Of a stretch of 64,000 bases of DNA, positions 43,751 through 53,082 are shown in pieces. Position 1 is the stretch's first letter. Every line of letters starts with the position of its first letter. Where the stretch lies: positions 62,001 to 126,000 of the forward strand of contig NZ_AUXS01000075.1 of assembly GCF_001625565.1 (NCBI RefSeq). Reading direction: 5' to 3'. The translations under genes and the position numbers were made by a program. Origin of the DNA: Pseudoalteromonas luteoviolacea NCIMB 1944. Its GTDB lineage: Bacteria; Pseudomonadota; Gammaproteobacteria; Enterobacterales; Alteromonadaceae. Under the pieces are notes generated by a model. That model was given only the letters and a program-made list of their open reading frames with translations, searched no databases and had not been told where the DNA came from.

Positions 43751-44633
43751 CTTTACCCTGCAAGGGAATACAACAGAGCTAGAGTTGGCCTTGGAGCATT
43801 GCAGTGACCGAGTGCTGCAGATCCCCGTCAAAATTGATCATTTATGGGATCCGTGGAGATGCCCTGCGACGTTTTTGCCCTGGCTTGCTGATGCATTGAG
43901 TGTCGATGTGTGGGATAGCGGTTGGCCCGAGCACGTAAAGCGTAAAGTCATTGCCGACAGTGTGCCAAGACATAGATATAAAGGCACAGCAAGTGCCGTT
44001 AACAATGCGCTGAAAGTACTCAGTGCGAAGGTGGAGCTACAAGAGTGGTGGCAATATGGTGGTGTGCCACATTGTGCAAAGCTATTGGCAATAGCAAGCG
44101 AAAACCTTGATAGCAATGGGAACACTTTCCTGAGCCCGAAATTACAGGGACAAATGTGGCAGTCTGTGGTTGCGACTAAGCCGATGCGAACGCAAATTGA
44201 TTTTACAATTGGCGTTAACTTGAAAAACGACATGCACGTATTTGGTGGTGCTCAGAGCCCATCACTGCACGTTGCCTTGCACCGCGATGACCCGATATTT
44301 AATTTTTCCACTGTGGCTTTAAACACAGTGGCTTCTGCACATTCAAGCAATATGCAGACGATCACACTGGGTGACGATCCCAGCTTGGATTTTGAACTAG
44401 CCAATATTCAAATGTTCGCAGCCAGTGTATCGAGTCAACTGGGGGCTGGGAGTTTTCAAGATAATCCAAAGGTCAATTTTGCCACATTCTCGATGGTATC
44501 GTCTGCTGCGAACACTGCTAATCTGGCCTGCTCTCAAATGAGAGATGCGCCTAAGTTTCTTTACGCATCAAGCAACTCTGTATCAAGCGGTGCCCATACC
44601 GTTTCAATTCAAAATATCACGCTTAACTTTTAA
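43743..44633 (+). CDS. Tail protein I, module 2, with aspartate-proline repeat tail
   Basis: This gpI homologue has 296 residues. The conserved part has DPWRCPATFLPWLADALSVDVW, KRKVIADSVPRHRYKGT and LQEWWQYG. The C-terminal 115 residues contain about four imperfect repeats of roughly 30 residues, each starting with an Asp-x-Pro turn (RDDPIFNFS, GDDPSLDFE, QDNPKVNFA, RDAPKFLYA) followed by an Ala/Ser-rich stretch. This repeat type is unlike I1, I3 or I4. The ATG at 43743 is preferred over 43737 for spacing from AGGGG. It overlaps J2 by eight bases. Confidence 0.84.
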   Translation: MSNFTLQGNTTELELALEHCSDRVLQIPVKIDHLWDPWRCPATFLPWLADALSVDVWDSGWPEHVKRKVIADSVPRHRYKGTASAVNNALKVLSAKVELQEWWQYGGVPHCAKLLAIASENLDSNGNTFLSPKLQGQMWQSVVATKPMRTQIDFTIGVNLKNDMHVFGGAQSPSLHVALHRDDPIFNFSTVALNTVASAHSSNMQTITLGDDPSLDFELANIQMFAASVSSQLGAGSFQDNPKVNFATFSMVSSAANTANLACSQMRDAPKFLYASSNSVSSGAHTVSIQNITLNF

Positions 44634-44647
44634 TCTAAGGTACAAAT

Positions 44648-45202
44648 ATGAATGTATATACACCTGTTGTGACCCAACAGGGGATAAATGCTGCGGTCAG
44701 CGCCCTTGAGCAAGGGGTCAAAATTCAAATTGGTCATATTGCTGTGGGGGACTCAGGCTATACACCTGATAGAAATCAGACTGCATTGAAGAGTCAAAAA
44801 AATACGGCGCCAGTATCCGGTGCCGAAGTTGTTGGCAATGGCCAGTTTCATGTTACGGCAACATTTACTGATGACAAACAGTATGCGGTAAAAGAGGTCG
44901 GTTTTTATCTCAACGATCATGCAGATGAAAGTCAACGCACTTTATTTGCAGTGTGGTCACACCCTGAAAATGTGCTTTTTTATCAGACGCCCATTGCAAA
45001 GATTGTGCAGGGCTTTGATCTGCTTTTAACTGCGGTACCGCCTGAAAGTCTGGATTTCAACGTGACGGGTGATTTGAGTTTGTATTATGCCGACGAATTT
45101 GCAGCGCTCACTATCGCACAGACAAAAGCAATCAGTGCGCAAATTCAATCAAATTTAAGACAAATTCATTTCAATGACCGCCTTTTAAAGTTAGAGGGGT
45201 AG
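44648..45202 (+). CDS. Short collar-fibre N-terminal domain protein, module 2
   Basis: This 184-residue protein is homologous to the one at 38078 and similar in length, with VVTQQGINAAVSALEQGVKIQIGHIAVGDSGY, AVKEVGFYLND and a C-terminal helix ending RQIHFNDRLLKLEG. As in module 1, only the baseplate-binding domain and a short helix remain. It is likely the adaptor between I2 and the following fibres. Confidence 0.8.
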   Translation: MNVYTPVVTQQGINAAVSALEQGVKIQIGHIAVGDSGYTPDRNQTALKSQKNTAPVSGAEVVGNGQFHVTATFTDDKQYAVKEVGFYLNDHADESQRTLFAVWSHPENVLFYQTPIAKIVQGFDLLLTAVPPESLDFNVTGDLSLYYADEFAALTIAQTKAISAQIQSNLRQIHFNDRLLKLEG

Positions 45203-45206
45203 TTTG

Positions 45207-46127
45207 ATGTCAAGTTTATCAAAAAGCGTTGCGGAACTGGCCAATAGCAATGCCAGCTTAAGTTTAAAGTGCAATGAGCTAACCGATGATGTGAATCAGC
45301 TTTTACTTACATTGGATAGTAAAGTAGACACTGCGTTTTCTAAAGTGAGTACAGAAATAAAAAGCACCCTTGAGCAGACTATTTATGTCAATGCAGATCC
45401 ATCTATAGGGAGTGATAGCAATGATGGGACTAGCTCGCAAACACCTTTAAAGACGATGAAAGCAGCAGTTGCAAAACTAGTACCGGGCAGTTTTGCTCGA
45501 ATAAAACTTGCTGCGAACAATGTAGAGCACCTATCGGCGACTGTAGAGGTACCTGATTGTTCGGTTATCTTTTCTACCTATACACAAGATGATTGGCAGT
45601 CCATTGGTTTAAAAATGCATTTTACCGGCGCAATTGCATTTAATACGCGAGGCGATAATGCATCTATCTCCCTAGAGCTATTTGGTGAGTTTCAAAAAAC
45701 CATCTTGATGAGTGGTAATCGTTTGTTCGAAAATTTGGGTAAGGCAACTTATTCATTATCTAGTGACAGTGCGAGCTTTCCCGTGGTGGTATTTTATCGC
45801 AATACCACAGGGCAGTTTTTCCCTTATTTTGTTGCGGCAAACTATGCCAAATATAGCAAGGTAGGCATGCTGTCGATGAGCAATGTAACTTTCGCATCTC
45901 GGATTGTAAATATTGCTGACGAAGTCGTTTATGAACCTATGCCCCATATCCGCTTGGATACACCTCCAGTGGGCGGTGCCGTACTTGCAGTATTTAATAA
46001 CGTTGATATGCACTGTGAGCAATTGTCTAACCCTGGCGTTGAACTAGCTGCTGGCAGTTATCTAATTTCAAAGGCGGCGGGGCTGAACCATATTGCACCG
46101 CCCGTAACTGCAAGTGCTGAAGCCTAA
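45207..46127 (+). CDS. Tail fibre/spike with beta-helix-like head, module 2
   Basis: This 306-residue protein has an N-terminal helical stalk (SLSKSVAELANSNAS to about residue 60). It then has TIYVNADPSIGSDSNDGTSSQTPLKTMKAAVAKL, a signature that opens right-handed parallel beta-helix proteins of the pectate-lyase-like type, followed by about 200 residues of short beta strands. Phage tail spikes with this fold often bind or cut surface polysaccharide. No catalytic residues can be assigned. The ATG at 45207 follows AGAGGGG; a TTG just before it is an unlikely start. Confidence 0.7.
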   Translation: MSSLSKSVAELANSNASLSLKCNELTDDVNQLLLTLDSKVDTAFSKVSTEIKSTLEQTIYVNADPSIGSDSNDGTSSQTPLKTMKAAVAKLVPGSFARIKLAANNVEHLSATVEVPDCSVIFSTYTQDDWQSIGLKMHFTGAIAFNTRGDNASISLELFGEFQKTILMSGNRLFENLGKATYSLSSDSASFPVVVFYRNTTGQFFPYFVAANYAKYSKVGMLSMSNVTFASRIVNIADEVVYEPMPHIRLDTPPVGGAVLAVFNNVDMHCEQLSNPGVELAAGSYLISKAAGLNHIAPPVTASAEA

Positions 46128-46182
46128 CACTTTACTTTTCTAATTCCGTCTTTTTTCAAAAACTATATTGAGGACAATATTT

Positions 46183-46971
46183 ATGTCTACACAAGCTAAA
46201 ACGCTTGAGCAGTTGATAACAGAGCTACATACGACGAATGGTGATCTGATCACTGCTAATAATGACTTAACAAATACCGTTTTAAACAAAACGGGTGAAA
46301 TTGATGCCGCAGTGGCAAAAGCGCAAGCAGATGTCAGCACTGCAATTACTGCTGGTGATAACCGTATCAGTCAAGCAATTTTAGACTTGGCACAAAGTCA
46401 CGCAGATATGCGTATTAACTATTATGACCGCAAGTTACATTCCAAAACGAGCCTAATTGAGGGCAGCGGCTTAACGGCTGACCCGAATGATGAAACCCGT
46501 TCGAATTGGATTTTAGTGCCACAGGGAGGATCTTGGACCGGCTATCATACCTATCCAGCAGCGAAAGCCATGACCAAGTTGCACACGGTCGCTGGATACT
46601 CCTACTCTCCAGGTTATTCAGAGTCACCTGTGCAATATACAACTGATTGGAGTCGTACTTACATGCAGTTTATATTGACAAATCATAGTGCGACGAGCGA
46701 GCAGATTAATGACAATATTGCATCTCAAGGCGTTGACGTAAATCGCTCTTTAACTGGCGGTTGGTGGAACGGTTCTATTGTAAAAGATATTCCATGTATG
46801 AGTATCTCAGGTTTGCACCCTTATAGCTGTTTGTTTGTCAGATTAGTTAATGTGGTTTCTGATGGCGTGACTGAGCCTGAAGGCTTACAACCTCAAAACA
46901 TTTTACAATTTGGGGGCAATTGTAACTTCTCAATTGACCGTGCTGTTAATTACCCAAGAATTCCAGAATAG
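46183..46971 (+). CDS. Short tail fibre with coiled-coil anchor, module 2
   Basis: This 262-residue fibre starts MSTQAKTLEQLITELHTTNG, with a heptad-rich stalk to about residue 75 (VAKAQADVSTAITAGDNRIS). A beta-rich head follows with many Trp, Tyr and Ser (GGSWTGYHTYPAAKAM, GGWWNGSIVKDIPC, ILQFGGNCNFSIDR). It is preceded by an AGGA site and followed by a family A small protein after seven bases. Head sequence is unlike other fibres here. Confidence 0.7.
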   Translation: MSTQAKTLEQLITELHTTNGDLITANNDLTNTVLNKTGEIDAAVAKAQADVSTAITAGDNRISQAILDLAQSHADMRINYYDRKLHSKTSLIEGSGLTADPNDETRSNWILVPQGGSWTGYHTYPAAKAMTKLHTVAGYSYSPGYSESPVQYTTDWSRTYMQFILTNHSATSEQINDNIASQGVDVNRSLTGGWWNGSIVKDIPCMSISGLHPYSCLFVRLVNVVSDGVTEPEGLQPQNILQFGGNCNFSIDRAVNYPRIPE

Positions 46972-46978
46972 GTGAGAT

Positions 46979-47335
46979 ATGTCTGATATAAATCCTCTTG
47001 ATTATATAGATACTAACTTAACACATGCTAAAGCTGAGCAACGTACACGCATTCACTATGCGGTTGCAGACGCTGACTCTTTAATTGGCACAACTTCTGA
47101 CACCACGCATGTGTTGCTCATTGAGTTTGCTAAATTGACAAAGGCGATAGCGGCAGCGGCAACACTTGACGAAGTGAAATCAGCGGCTCAGCAGTCTGCG
47201 ACTATGTTTGCCCCATTGTTAGATAAACAAGCGACTAATCAACTGACTTTTCCCTATCAACACAAAGGTGTAAATAACGTATTAGGTGAAATCGAAGCGC
47301 GCGCGCAAGGCGTAGCAGATATTATCAAAGCGTAA
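46979..47335 (+). CDS. Fibre-associated protein, family A copy 3
   Basis: This 118-residue protein is the third member of the family at 39775 and 40979, with ADADSLIGTTSDTTHVLLIEF, a LTFPYQHKG end and EIEARAQGVADIIKA. It is the most divergent copy. The repeated fibre-plus-family-A pairing across two modules suggests a dedicated partner role. Function unknown. Confidence 0.62.
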   Translation: MSDINPLDYIDTNLTHAKAEQRTRIHYAVADADSLIGTTSDTTHVLLIEFAKLTKAIAAAATLDEVKSAAQQSATMFAPLLDKQATNQLTFPYQHKGVNNVLGEIEARAQGVADIIKA

Positions 47336-47362
47336 CAACACTAACTCACCCAGAGAACACCT

Positions 47363-48202
47363 ATGAACTCCCAGTACTTTGATTTTTCTGCGCTGCCAGC
47401 GCCAGATATCATTGAGCCACTGGACTATGAAAGCATTTACCAAGCCCGTAAAGAAAGATTTAAATCCATTGCGCCACAGTACGCAGGTGCATTAGAGCTT
47501 GAAAGCGATCCCTTGACAGTATGTCTGCAAGTGGAAAGTTACCGAGAACTATTGCTGCGCCAGCGCATCAATGAAGCGGCGTATGCTAATTTGTTGGCGA
47601 CCGCACAAGGCGGCGATTTAGATCAACTTGGTGTCTTTTATGGTTTAGGGCGTGCCGAGGGTGAAGAAGACGGTAATTACCGTCTTCGCATTCGGCAAAA
47701 AACTCTGGCCTCCAGCACCGCTGGTAGCAAAGATCATTACCGCAATGCAGCGCTCACCGCTGCTCCCAATGCTATTCGTGATGTCGAAGTGGATAGCCCA
47801 ACCTCCGGACGTGTCCGCGTATCGATTTTATTTCAAGACAATGAACAAGCCGATGTACTACTACAACAAGTGCGAGATTATGTACTAAGTGATCAGGTCA
47901 AAGTGTTAACTGATCAGGTAGAAGTCAACTTCGCACAAGAAGTGCCTATCGATGTTAAAGCCGATATTTATCTTCAGCACAATGTGCCTAATTGGGTGTT
48001 TACCCAGTTAGAGGATAAATTGCGCGCCGCCTGGCAAGAAACGATGGCGCTAGGGGTTGCAATGACGCCTAGTTGGCTTAGTGCACAGCTTCATGTAGAT
48101 GGTGTAAAGCATGTTGAAATACACACACCAGATACCTTGATTGATATCGCATCAAATCAATACGCTCAATTAGGGCAAATTCAATTATGTCTCATCACCT
48201 AG
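47363..48202 (+). CDS. Baseplate assembly protein J, module 3
   Basis: This third gpJ homologue has 279 residues, with SALPAPDIIEPLDY, ELLLRQRINEAA, DLDQLGVFYGLGR, DGNYRLRIRQKTL, GSKDHYRNAAL and IRDVEVDSPTSGRVRVSIL. It lacks the usual QRIALALE form, so it belongs to a somewhat different branch than J1, J2 and J4. It overlaps gpI3 by 16 bases. It follows the family A protein by 27 bases with no terminator. Confidence 0.86.
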   Translation: MNSQYFDFSALPAPDIIEPLDYESIYQARKERFKSIAPQYAGALELESDPLTVCLQVESYRELLLRQRINEAAYANLLATAQGGDLDQLGVFYGLGRAEGEEDGNYRLRIRQKTLASSTAGSKDHYRNAALTAAPNAIRDVEVDSPTSGRVRVSILFQDNEQADVLLQQVRDYVLSDQVKVLTDQVEVNFAQEVPIDVKADIYLQHNVPNWVFTQLEDKLRAAWQETMALGVAMTPSWLSAQLHVDGVKHVEIHTPDTLIDIASNQYAQLGQIQLCLIT

Positions 48203-49041
48203 ATACGGATAGTGACGTATTGCTCCCCTACAATCACAGCACCTTACAAGAAGCAATTGTCAAACATGGACAACTTGAATCTGTGCTGGGAGAGGGAATA
48301 CAGCTATTACGTGGCTTTAAATCCCACCCCAAACAATCCTTGTTACCTTGGTTAATCTGGGAGTACGGCTTGGGAGCCTTGGTTCCTTATCTCGATGACC
48401 TTGACCAAGTTTTACAACAGGGACTTGCCTGGCAACGGATCCGCGGTACACGAAAAAGCCTTGAAATGGCCTATGGTTGGCTTGGCTTTTCAATTGCTGA
48501 CGTTGAAGAGTCTCGCTCTTATCGTCATTTTTACCGTTATCAATGCCATCTAGAACAATTACCCAATATTAATGATGCCGAGCGTATGGCACAACTGGCA
48601 GAGCTCAGTGCGCCCGCGAGAAGTGAACTCACTCGGATCACCTATCAACTCGATATAAGAGATTTGACGCTCTCAGCCAAGCCATTTGGGTCACTACTTA
48701 GTGATCATTCCGGTTTTAGACATCGTCTAAAAAATGGCAAGTTGCTTCGCATTAGTACACAGCGAACTCACCCTCAACAATTTAGTTTTAGTGGTGAAGC
48801 CACCAGTGGCTTAAATCGAAAACACGATAGTTTTTGGCAGAGCTGTACTTCTCAGGTGCTTGGCTTTTTGCGCCTCAGTGAGCCTGTAGCATGTCAATTT
48901 AGTGCGGCATCGACACATAGTCGAAAAACTAGTCGTACGTATTCACTTGGCCAAGCGCAGTGGTTTGGTCATTGGCAAGCGAGCACTTGGTCTGCGATTA
49001 GTTCCCCTCAGGTGGTGATTGCGCACCAAGGACATCGCTAA
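48187..49041 (+). CDS. Tail protein I, module 3
   Basis: This 284-residue gpI-type protein lacks the usual start, opening MSHHLDTDSDVLLPYNHSTLQEAI. It has KQSLLPWLIWEYGLG in place of LLPWLAWALSV, and WQRIRGTRKSLEMAYGWLGF in place of the KG-T helix. The last 130 residues are a basic, Ser- and His-rich tail (SDHSGFRHRLKNGK, RTHPQQFSFSGEATSG). It is the most divergent of the four gpI proteins and goes with a different connector set downstream. Confidence 0.78.
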   Translation: MSHHLDTDSDVLLPYNHSTLQEAIVKHGQLESVLGEGIQLLRGFKSHPKQSLLPWLIWEYGLGALVPYLDDLDQVLQQGLAWQRIRGTRKSLEMAYGWLGFSIADVEESRSYRHFYRYQCHLEQLPNINDAERMAQLAELSAPARSELTRITYQLDIRDLTLSAKPFGSLLSDHSGFRHRLKNGKLLRISTQRTHPQQFSFSGEATSGLNRKHDSFWQSCTSQVLGFLRLSEPVACQFSAASTHSRKTSRTYSLGQAQWFGHWQASTWSAISSPQVVIAHQGHR

Positions 49042-49203
49042 TTTTATTCAACACTTCAAACTAACCCTAAACTCGGTTTTCAGTAACTGATTCTTAGTCA
49101 CTTAATGTGTGCAAGGACAGTATTGCACGGTTGATATATGGATATATAAGGCGAATGAGTTAGCTGCGATGAATAACTGAACTAGGGCCAATAAGGAAAT
49201 ATT

Positions 49204-49683
49204 TTGGCTATTCTTACTCGTGCAGGGCGAACATTATTCGCCCAAACTATTGCACAAACTCCGATATATTTAGCTTGGGGGCGCGGTGCATCGCAATGGC
49301 AAACACCACCAGCAGAACCCATCAACGCTACAGAATTAGCAGATCCAATAGGCTATCGAAAAGCCAAAAAGGTTGGATATTGCTATCCCGACGATCAAGG
49401 TGACATCCTTATCCAAGGTGGTCGCTTTTCTCTCTCAACGCAACCTACTCAGCACGTGTACTGTGAGTTTTCATTTGATTTTACCGATGGTGCAGGTGAA
49501 ACCGTGCGTGAGTTGGGCCTTATGTCTGGCACGCAGGCAAATGCCGATTTACCAGATGGATTGGTGTATTTGACACCAGAACAAGTGGCCTCACCGGGTA
49601 CTTTATTGCTGCTTGAACATCGTGCTCCGCTAATACGAGAGCAAGGTGTGAGAGAGAGCTTTGAATTTGTTGTCAGTTTTTAG
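49204..49683 (+). CDS. Phage-type connector protein of unknown function, module 3
   Basis: This 159-residue protein starts at a TTG behind AAGGAAA. It has AILTRAGRTLFAQTIAQTPIYLAWGRG, DPIGYRKAKKVGYCYPDD and a VRELGLMSGTQ segment, comparable in layout to the EVGFY part of collar-fibre domains. It takes the position of the collar fibre in this module but is not clearly the same family. Its stop abuts the DUF4815 gene. Probably a baseplate-fibre connector. Confidence 0.6.
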   Translation: MAILTRAGRTLFAQTIAQTPIYLAWGRGASQWQTPPAEPINATELADPIGYRKAKKVGYCYPDDQGDILIQGGRFSLSTQPTQHVYCEFSFDFTDGAGETVRELGLMSGTQANADLPDGLVYLTPEQVASPGTLLLLEHRAPLIREQGVRESFEFVVSF

Positions 49684-49691
49684 AGGTGTTT

Positions 49692-51656
49692 ATGCTTGAA
49701 GATTACTATGAAAAATTTCATGCAGACTCCGGCTATGAACGATTGCTGTTTAGAGCTGGTAAAGGTTTGCAAAGCCGTGAACTGAATGACTTGCAGTCAC
49801 AAGTTAGCCATCAGCTAAAAGGCGTCGCTGATGTCCTGCTCAAAGACGGAGACTTAGTTAAAGGCGGCGAAGTGGTGATTGACGCAAAGCTTGCAACTGC
49901 TTTGATCACTGAAGGAGAAGTGTATATAGCAGGACAGGTTCGCCCAGTCCCAAGCAGTGTTGTGCCAATTGATATGGCTGCCAGCGTCGATATAGGCGTT
50001 TGGCTTACTCACAATGTGGTCACCGAGGAGCACGATCCGAGTTTACGAGATCCCGCTGTTGACGCAATTAATTACGACGAGCCAGGCGCAGCAAGACTGC
50101 AACAGATCTGTCAATGGGGCCTGCTCAGCGATGCTATCGGTCCTGATGATGCGTTTTATCCGGTACATAAAATTGAGCAAGGTACGCTCATAATTAAACA
50201 GCCTCCGCCACAGCTCGATGCAGTAACACAAGCGCTAGCTCGGTATGACCGAGAAGCCAATGGGGGGAGCTATGTTGTTGAGGGGATGTCATTGAGCTAT
50301 CGAGGTGCTGAACTTGAACAGCAAGGGTTTAGTCTGGAAGAGGGCAAGGCACATATCGAGGGTTATGAGGTGGCATTTGCCACTGCAAGAACTGCTCAAT
50401 TTGACTATGACCCAGATATAGGCTCAGTCAAGGAAGAGCCAAAAACATTTCAAGCCAACGATCAAGGTGTTATGCGCATCGACACGGACTTTTTCCCAGT
50501 TAGGCAAATAGAAGAAGTCAATGTAACAGTAGAGAAAGCAACGCAGCTTACACGCGGCCAGCTTTCTGGTGGCGAAGATTTGCTTCCTGACGAGTCTGTA
50601 CTTGAAATTTTGAGCATTACGCAAGGCGATACAACGTATATTCAAGGCGCTGATTTCATCTTTCTAAGAAATCATATTAGTTGGCAGCTCAGTGGTCAGG
50701 AACCTGCTGGAGGTAGCCAATATGAAGTGACTTACCGATATCGAAAGCAGTTGACGCTCGATTATGACGAGTATGGCTTTAACCTTAATAAGCAGTTGGC
50801 TGACGGCGGCAACGTAGTAGACAACACCTTGGTGACGATAGATTATCAGTGGTATCGGCCACGAATCGACCTTATTGTGCTTGACAGGCTCGGCCAAATT
50901 AAGCGCATTAAAGGACAGGCTTCTCATCAATTTCCAACCGCACCTAAAGCGCCTGCCCATCATTTGGCGCTAGCACAAGTTACCCAATCTTGGCTCAGCA
51001 ACCAAGCCCCAGACATTGAAAACCTAGCGGTTAGGGCTGTGTCCATGTCGCAACTTGAGCAGATGCAAAATCAAATAGGTGATTTGTATCAGTTGCTCGC
51101 TATTGAAAGGCTTCGCAACGATGCAAACAGTCAGGATCCGGCCAGTAAATATGGCGTGTTTGTTGACCCGTTTATTGATGATGACATGCGTGATGCAGGT
51201 ATTGCGCAAACCGCAGCTATTGTGGATGGGGAATTGGTTCTGCCACTGAGTGCTGATATCGCTGAGTTACCAGTACCAAATGAAGGCCTGCTCACTTTGC
51301 CTTTTGAACTAGAGGATGTGTTAGAGCAACCAAAACAAACGGGCAGTATGAAGATCAATCCTTATCAAGCGGTTGAGCCCATTCCGGCAACTATTACCTT
51401 AACACCGAGTTTAGACCACTGGACTCAGACACAGCGCAACTGGACAAGCCCCATAACAAGGCGGTTTACGCGAGGTGGAGGCTGGGCCAGACGCACAACA
51501 CAAAACACCCAAACTCAAGTGGTTAGCCGCACAACTCGCAGTGCAGAGTTTTTACGTAGACGTTGGGTGACCTTCTCATTATCAGGGTTTGGTGGTGGAG
51601 AAGCGCTGCAACGTGTAGTTTTCGATGGCATAGCGGTCACACCTGAGGAGATATAA
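49692..51656 (+). CDS. DUF4815-like tail protein, N-terminal part of a split gene
   Basis: This 654-residue protein starts MLEDYYEKFHADSGYERLLFRAGKGLQSRELNDLQSQ, the recognised opening of DUF4815 proteins found in large phage tail structures. It has many short beta domains and a C-terminal VTFSLSGFGGGEALQRVVFDG segment. In related phages, as far as I recall, this continues without a break into the next region. Here a TAATG junction ends it and starts the next frame. The role is probably a fibre base or short-fibre network. Confidence 0.7.
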   Translation: MLEDYYEKFHADSGYERLLFRAGKGLQSRELNDLQSQVSHQLKGVADVLLKDGDLVKGGEVVIDAKLATALITEGEVYIAGQVRPVPSSVVPIDMAASVDIGVWLTHNVVTEEHDPSLRDPAVDAINYDEPGAARLQQICQWGLLSDAIGPDDAFYPVHKIEQGTLIIKQPPPQLDAVTQALARYDREANGGSYVVEGMSLSYRGAELEQQGFSLEEGKAHIEGYEVAFATARTAQFDYDPDIGSVKEEPKTFQANDQGVMRIDTDFFPVRQIEEVNVTVEKATQLTRGQLSGGEDLLPDESVLEILSITQGDTTYIQGADFIFLRNHISWQLSGQEPAGGSQYEVTYRYRKQLTLDYDEYGFNLNKQLADGGNVVDNTLVTIDYQWYRPRIDLIVLDRLGQIKRIKGQASHQFPTAPKAPAHHLALAQVTQSWLSNQAPDIENLAVRAVSMSQLEQMQNQIGDLYQLLAIERLRNDANSQDPASKYGVFVDPFIDDDMRDAGIAQTAAIVDGELVLPLSADIAELPVPNEGLLTLPFELEDVLEQPKQTGSMKINPYQAVEPIPATITLTPSLDHWTQTQRNWTSPITRRFTRGGGWARRTTQNTQTQVVSRTTRSAEFLRRRWVTFSLSGFGGGEALQRVVFDGIAVTPEEI

Positions 51657-52846
51657 TGATTAACGCAGATCCTAACGGCCGCTTAAGCGGCCGTTTTTAC
51701 ATTCCAGAGAATATACCTGTTGGTAGTAAAACAGTGCGCTTCGTCGGTGAAAAAGGTTCATTCGGAGAAGCAACTTATACAGGTAGTGGGACGATAGTCA
51801 GTGAAACAGCGCGACGTATCACAACCATTACAACCGTACGCTTTGACCCGTTAGCGCAGACTTTTACATTGCCACAAAGCCGCTTTATCGCCGGTGTGGA
51901 GTTATGGTTTAAAAAAGTGGGCGCGGATAAACCCGTTCGTGTTCAGATCCGCGAAACTGAGGTTGGTATCCCCAATCAGACAGTGCTCGCCGAAGCGTCT
52001 TTAGAGCGAAGCATGTTCCAGCTCAATGGTGCTCCAACGCTATTTGAGTTTGACCCAGTATCACTAAATGCAGGGCAAGAGTACGCCATTGTGGTATTAA
52101 CCGATGATCCTGACCATGAGGTCGCGATTGCAGAGCTTGGCAAGTTCGATAGCGACAGCGGCTGGGTAACCTCACAGCCCTACCAAGTTGGTGTGTTGTT
52201 GTCATCCAGTAATGCATCAACATGGACACCACATCAAAACCGTGACTTAACTTTTCGGCTAAAAGCGGCTCGATTTACGCAAACGGAACAAAGTGTACCT
52301 TTGGGTCAGATTACGCTTGATGAGCATAGTGACATATTGGCCATGGCGGTTATTGAGCGGCCGAGCAGTGAAACGCAGTTACATTTTGAATTTGATGGTG
52401 CACAAATCGGCCAATTTAATCTACAAGAATGGCAAGCGCTGAGACTGGCAAATAAGGTCAAAGAGCCTTTACAGGTAAGTGCAAGATTGACGGGGACAAG
52501 TACGCAAACTCCGGTTTTGTTTGATAGCGTTCAAACAGCACTCGGTAAAGTAAGCAATGAAGCTGACTATGTGACTCGCGCTATTCCTTGCCAAGTGGGC
52601 GGTAGTTTGAAAGTGAGCTTTGAAGCTCAGTTACCTGGTACAGCCAAGGTCGAAGTTTTGATTCAACAGCAAGGGCAGTGGCTGAGTATTCCACTCAAAA
52701 CCACTCAGCCGCAAGGCGATGGTTGGCTGCTCTGTAATTATGAGTTTTCTAACCTCAGCGACGCTCAAGCAAGGGTTAAGCTCATACTTTCAGGTACGCA
52801 TATCGATAGACCTCGTGTGCGCTCACTTAGAACCTTCTCAATTTAG
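51656..52846 (+). CDS. DUF4815-associated tail protein, C-terminal part of a split gene
   Basis: This 396-residue beta-rich protein begins MINADPNGRLSGRFYIPENIPVGSKTVRF, a segment that follows directly after the DUF4815 domain in longer phage proteins. It has jelly-roll-like stretches (AGQEYAIVVLTDDPDHEVAIAELG). Its ATG overlaps the upstream TAA by one base and a GAGGAG site lies within the upstream gene, so the two products are made in a fixed ratio. A programmed frameshift is not needed to explain the junction. Confidence 0.68.
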   Translation: MINADPNGRLSGRFYIPENIPVGSKTVRFVGEKGSFGEATYTGSGTIVSETARRITTITTVRFDPLAQTFTLPQSRFIAGVELWFKKVGADKPVRVQIRETEVGIPNQTVLAEASLERSMFQLNGAPTLFEFDPVSLNAGQEYAIVVLTDDPDHEVAIAELGKFDSDSGWVTSQPYQVGVLLSSSNASTWTPHQNRDLTFRLKAARFTQTEQSVPLGQITLDEHSDILAMAVIERPSSETQLHFEFDGAQIGQFNLQEWQALRLANKVKEPLQVSARLTGTSTQTPVLFDSVQTALGKVSNEADYVTRAIPCQVGGSLKVSFEAQLPGTAKVEVLIQQQGQWLSIPLKTTQPQGDGWLLCNYEFSNLSDAQARVKLILSGTHIDRPRVRSLRTFSI

Positions 52847-52854
52847 GAGGGAAT

Positions 52855-53073
52855 ATGATAGACGACAAAACCTTGTCTTATTCCTTACCTCTCCCTCATC
52901 CCGACAATCTGTTACAGCAAGATGTAGAGCGCATACGTCAGGCCATCACTGATGTTGACCAATTGCTCTATATGCAAACCAATCTTGACCAGCAGCAAGA
53001 TGCGCTGCTGAACGAGAAACTAAGACGAGTCAAGCTGAATCAGCTGCTCGGCGAAACACTATTAACTATATAA
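52855..53073 (+). CDS. Small linker protein with phage-fibre N-terminal motif
   Basis: This 72-residue protein has YSLPLPHPDNLLQQDVERIRQAITDVDQLL, a motif that normally sits near the N-terminus of phage tail-fibre chains, followed by a helical end. Here it is a separate gene between the DUF4815 pair and the next fibre. It could bridge fibre and base. An AGGAGG site precedes the ATG. Confidence 0.6.
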   Translation: MIDDKTLSYSLPLPHPDNLLQQDVERIRQAITDVDQLLYMQTNLDQQQDALLNEKLRRVKLNQLLGETLLTI

Positions 53074-53082
53074 GAGGACATT

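Noticed and set aside
51650..51660. Programmed frameshift between the two DUF4815 frames
   Set aside because: There is no slippery heptamer; the TAATG overlap with a GAGGAG site is enough to explain coupled translation.
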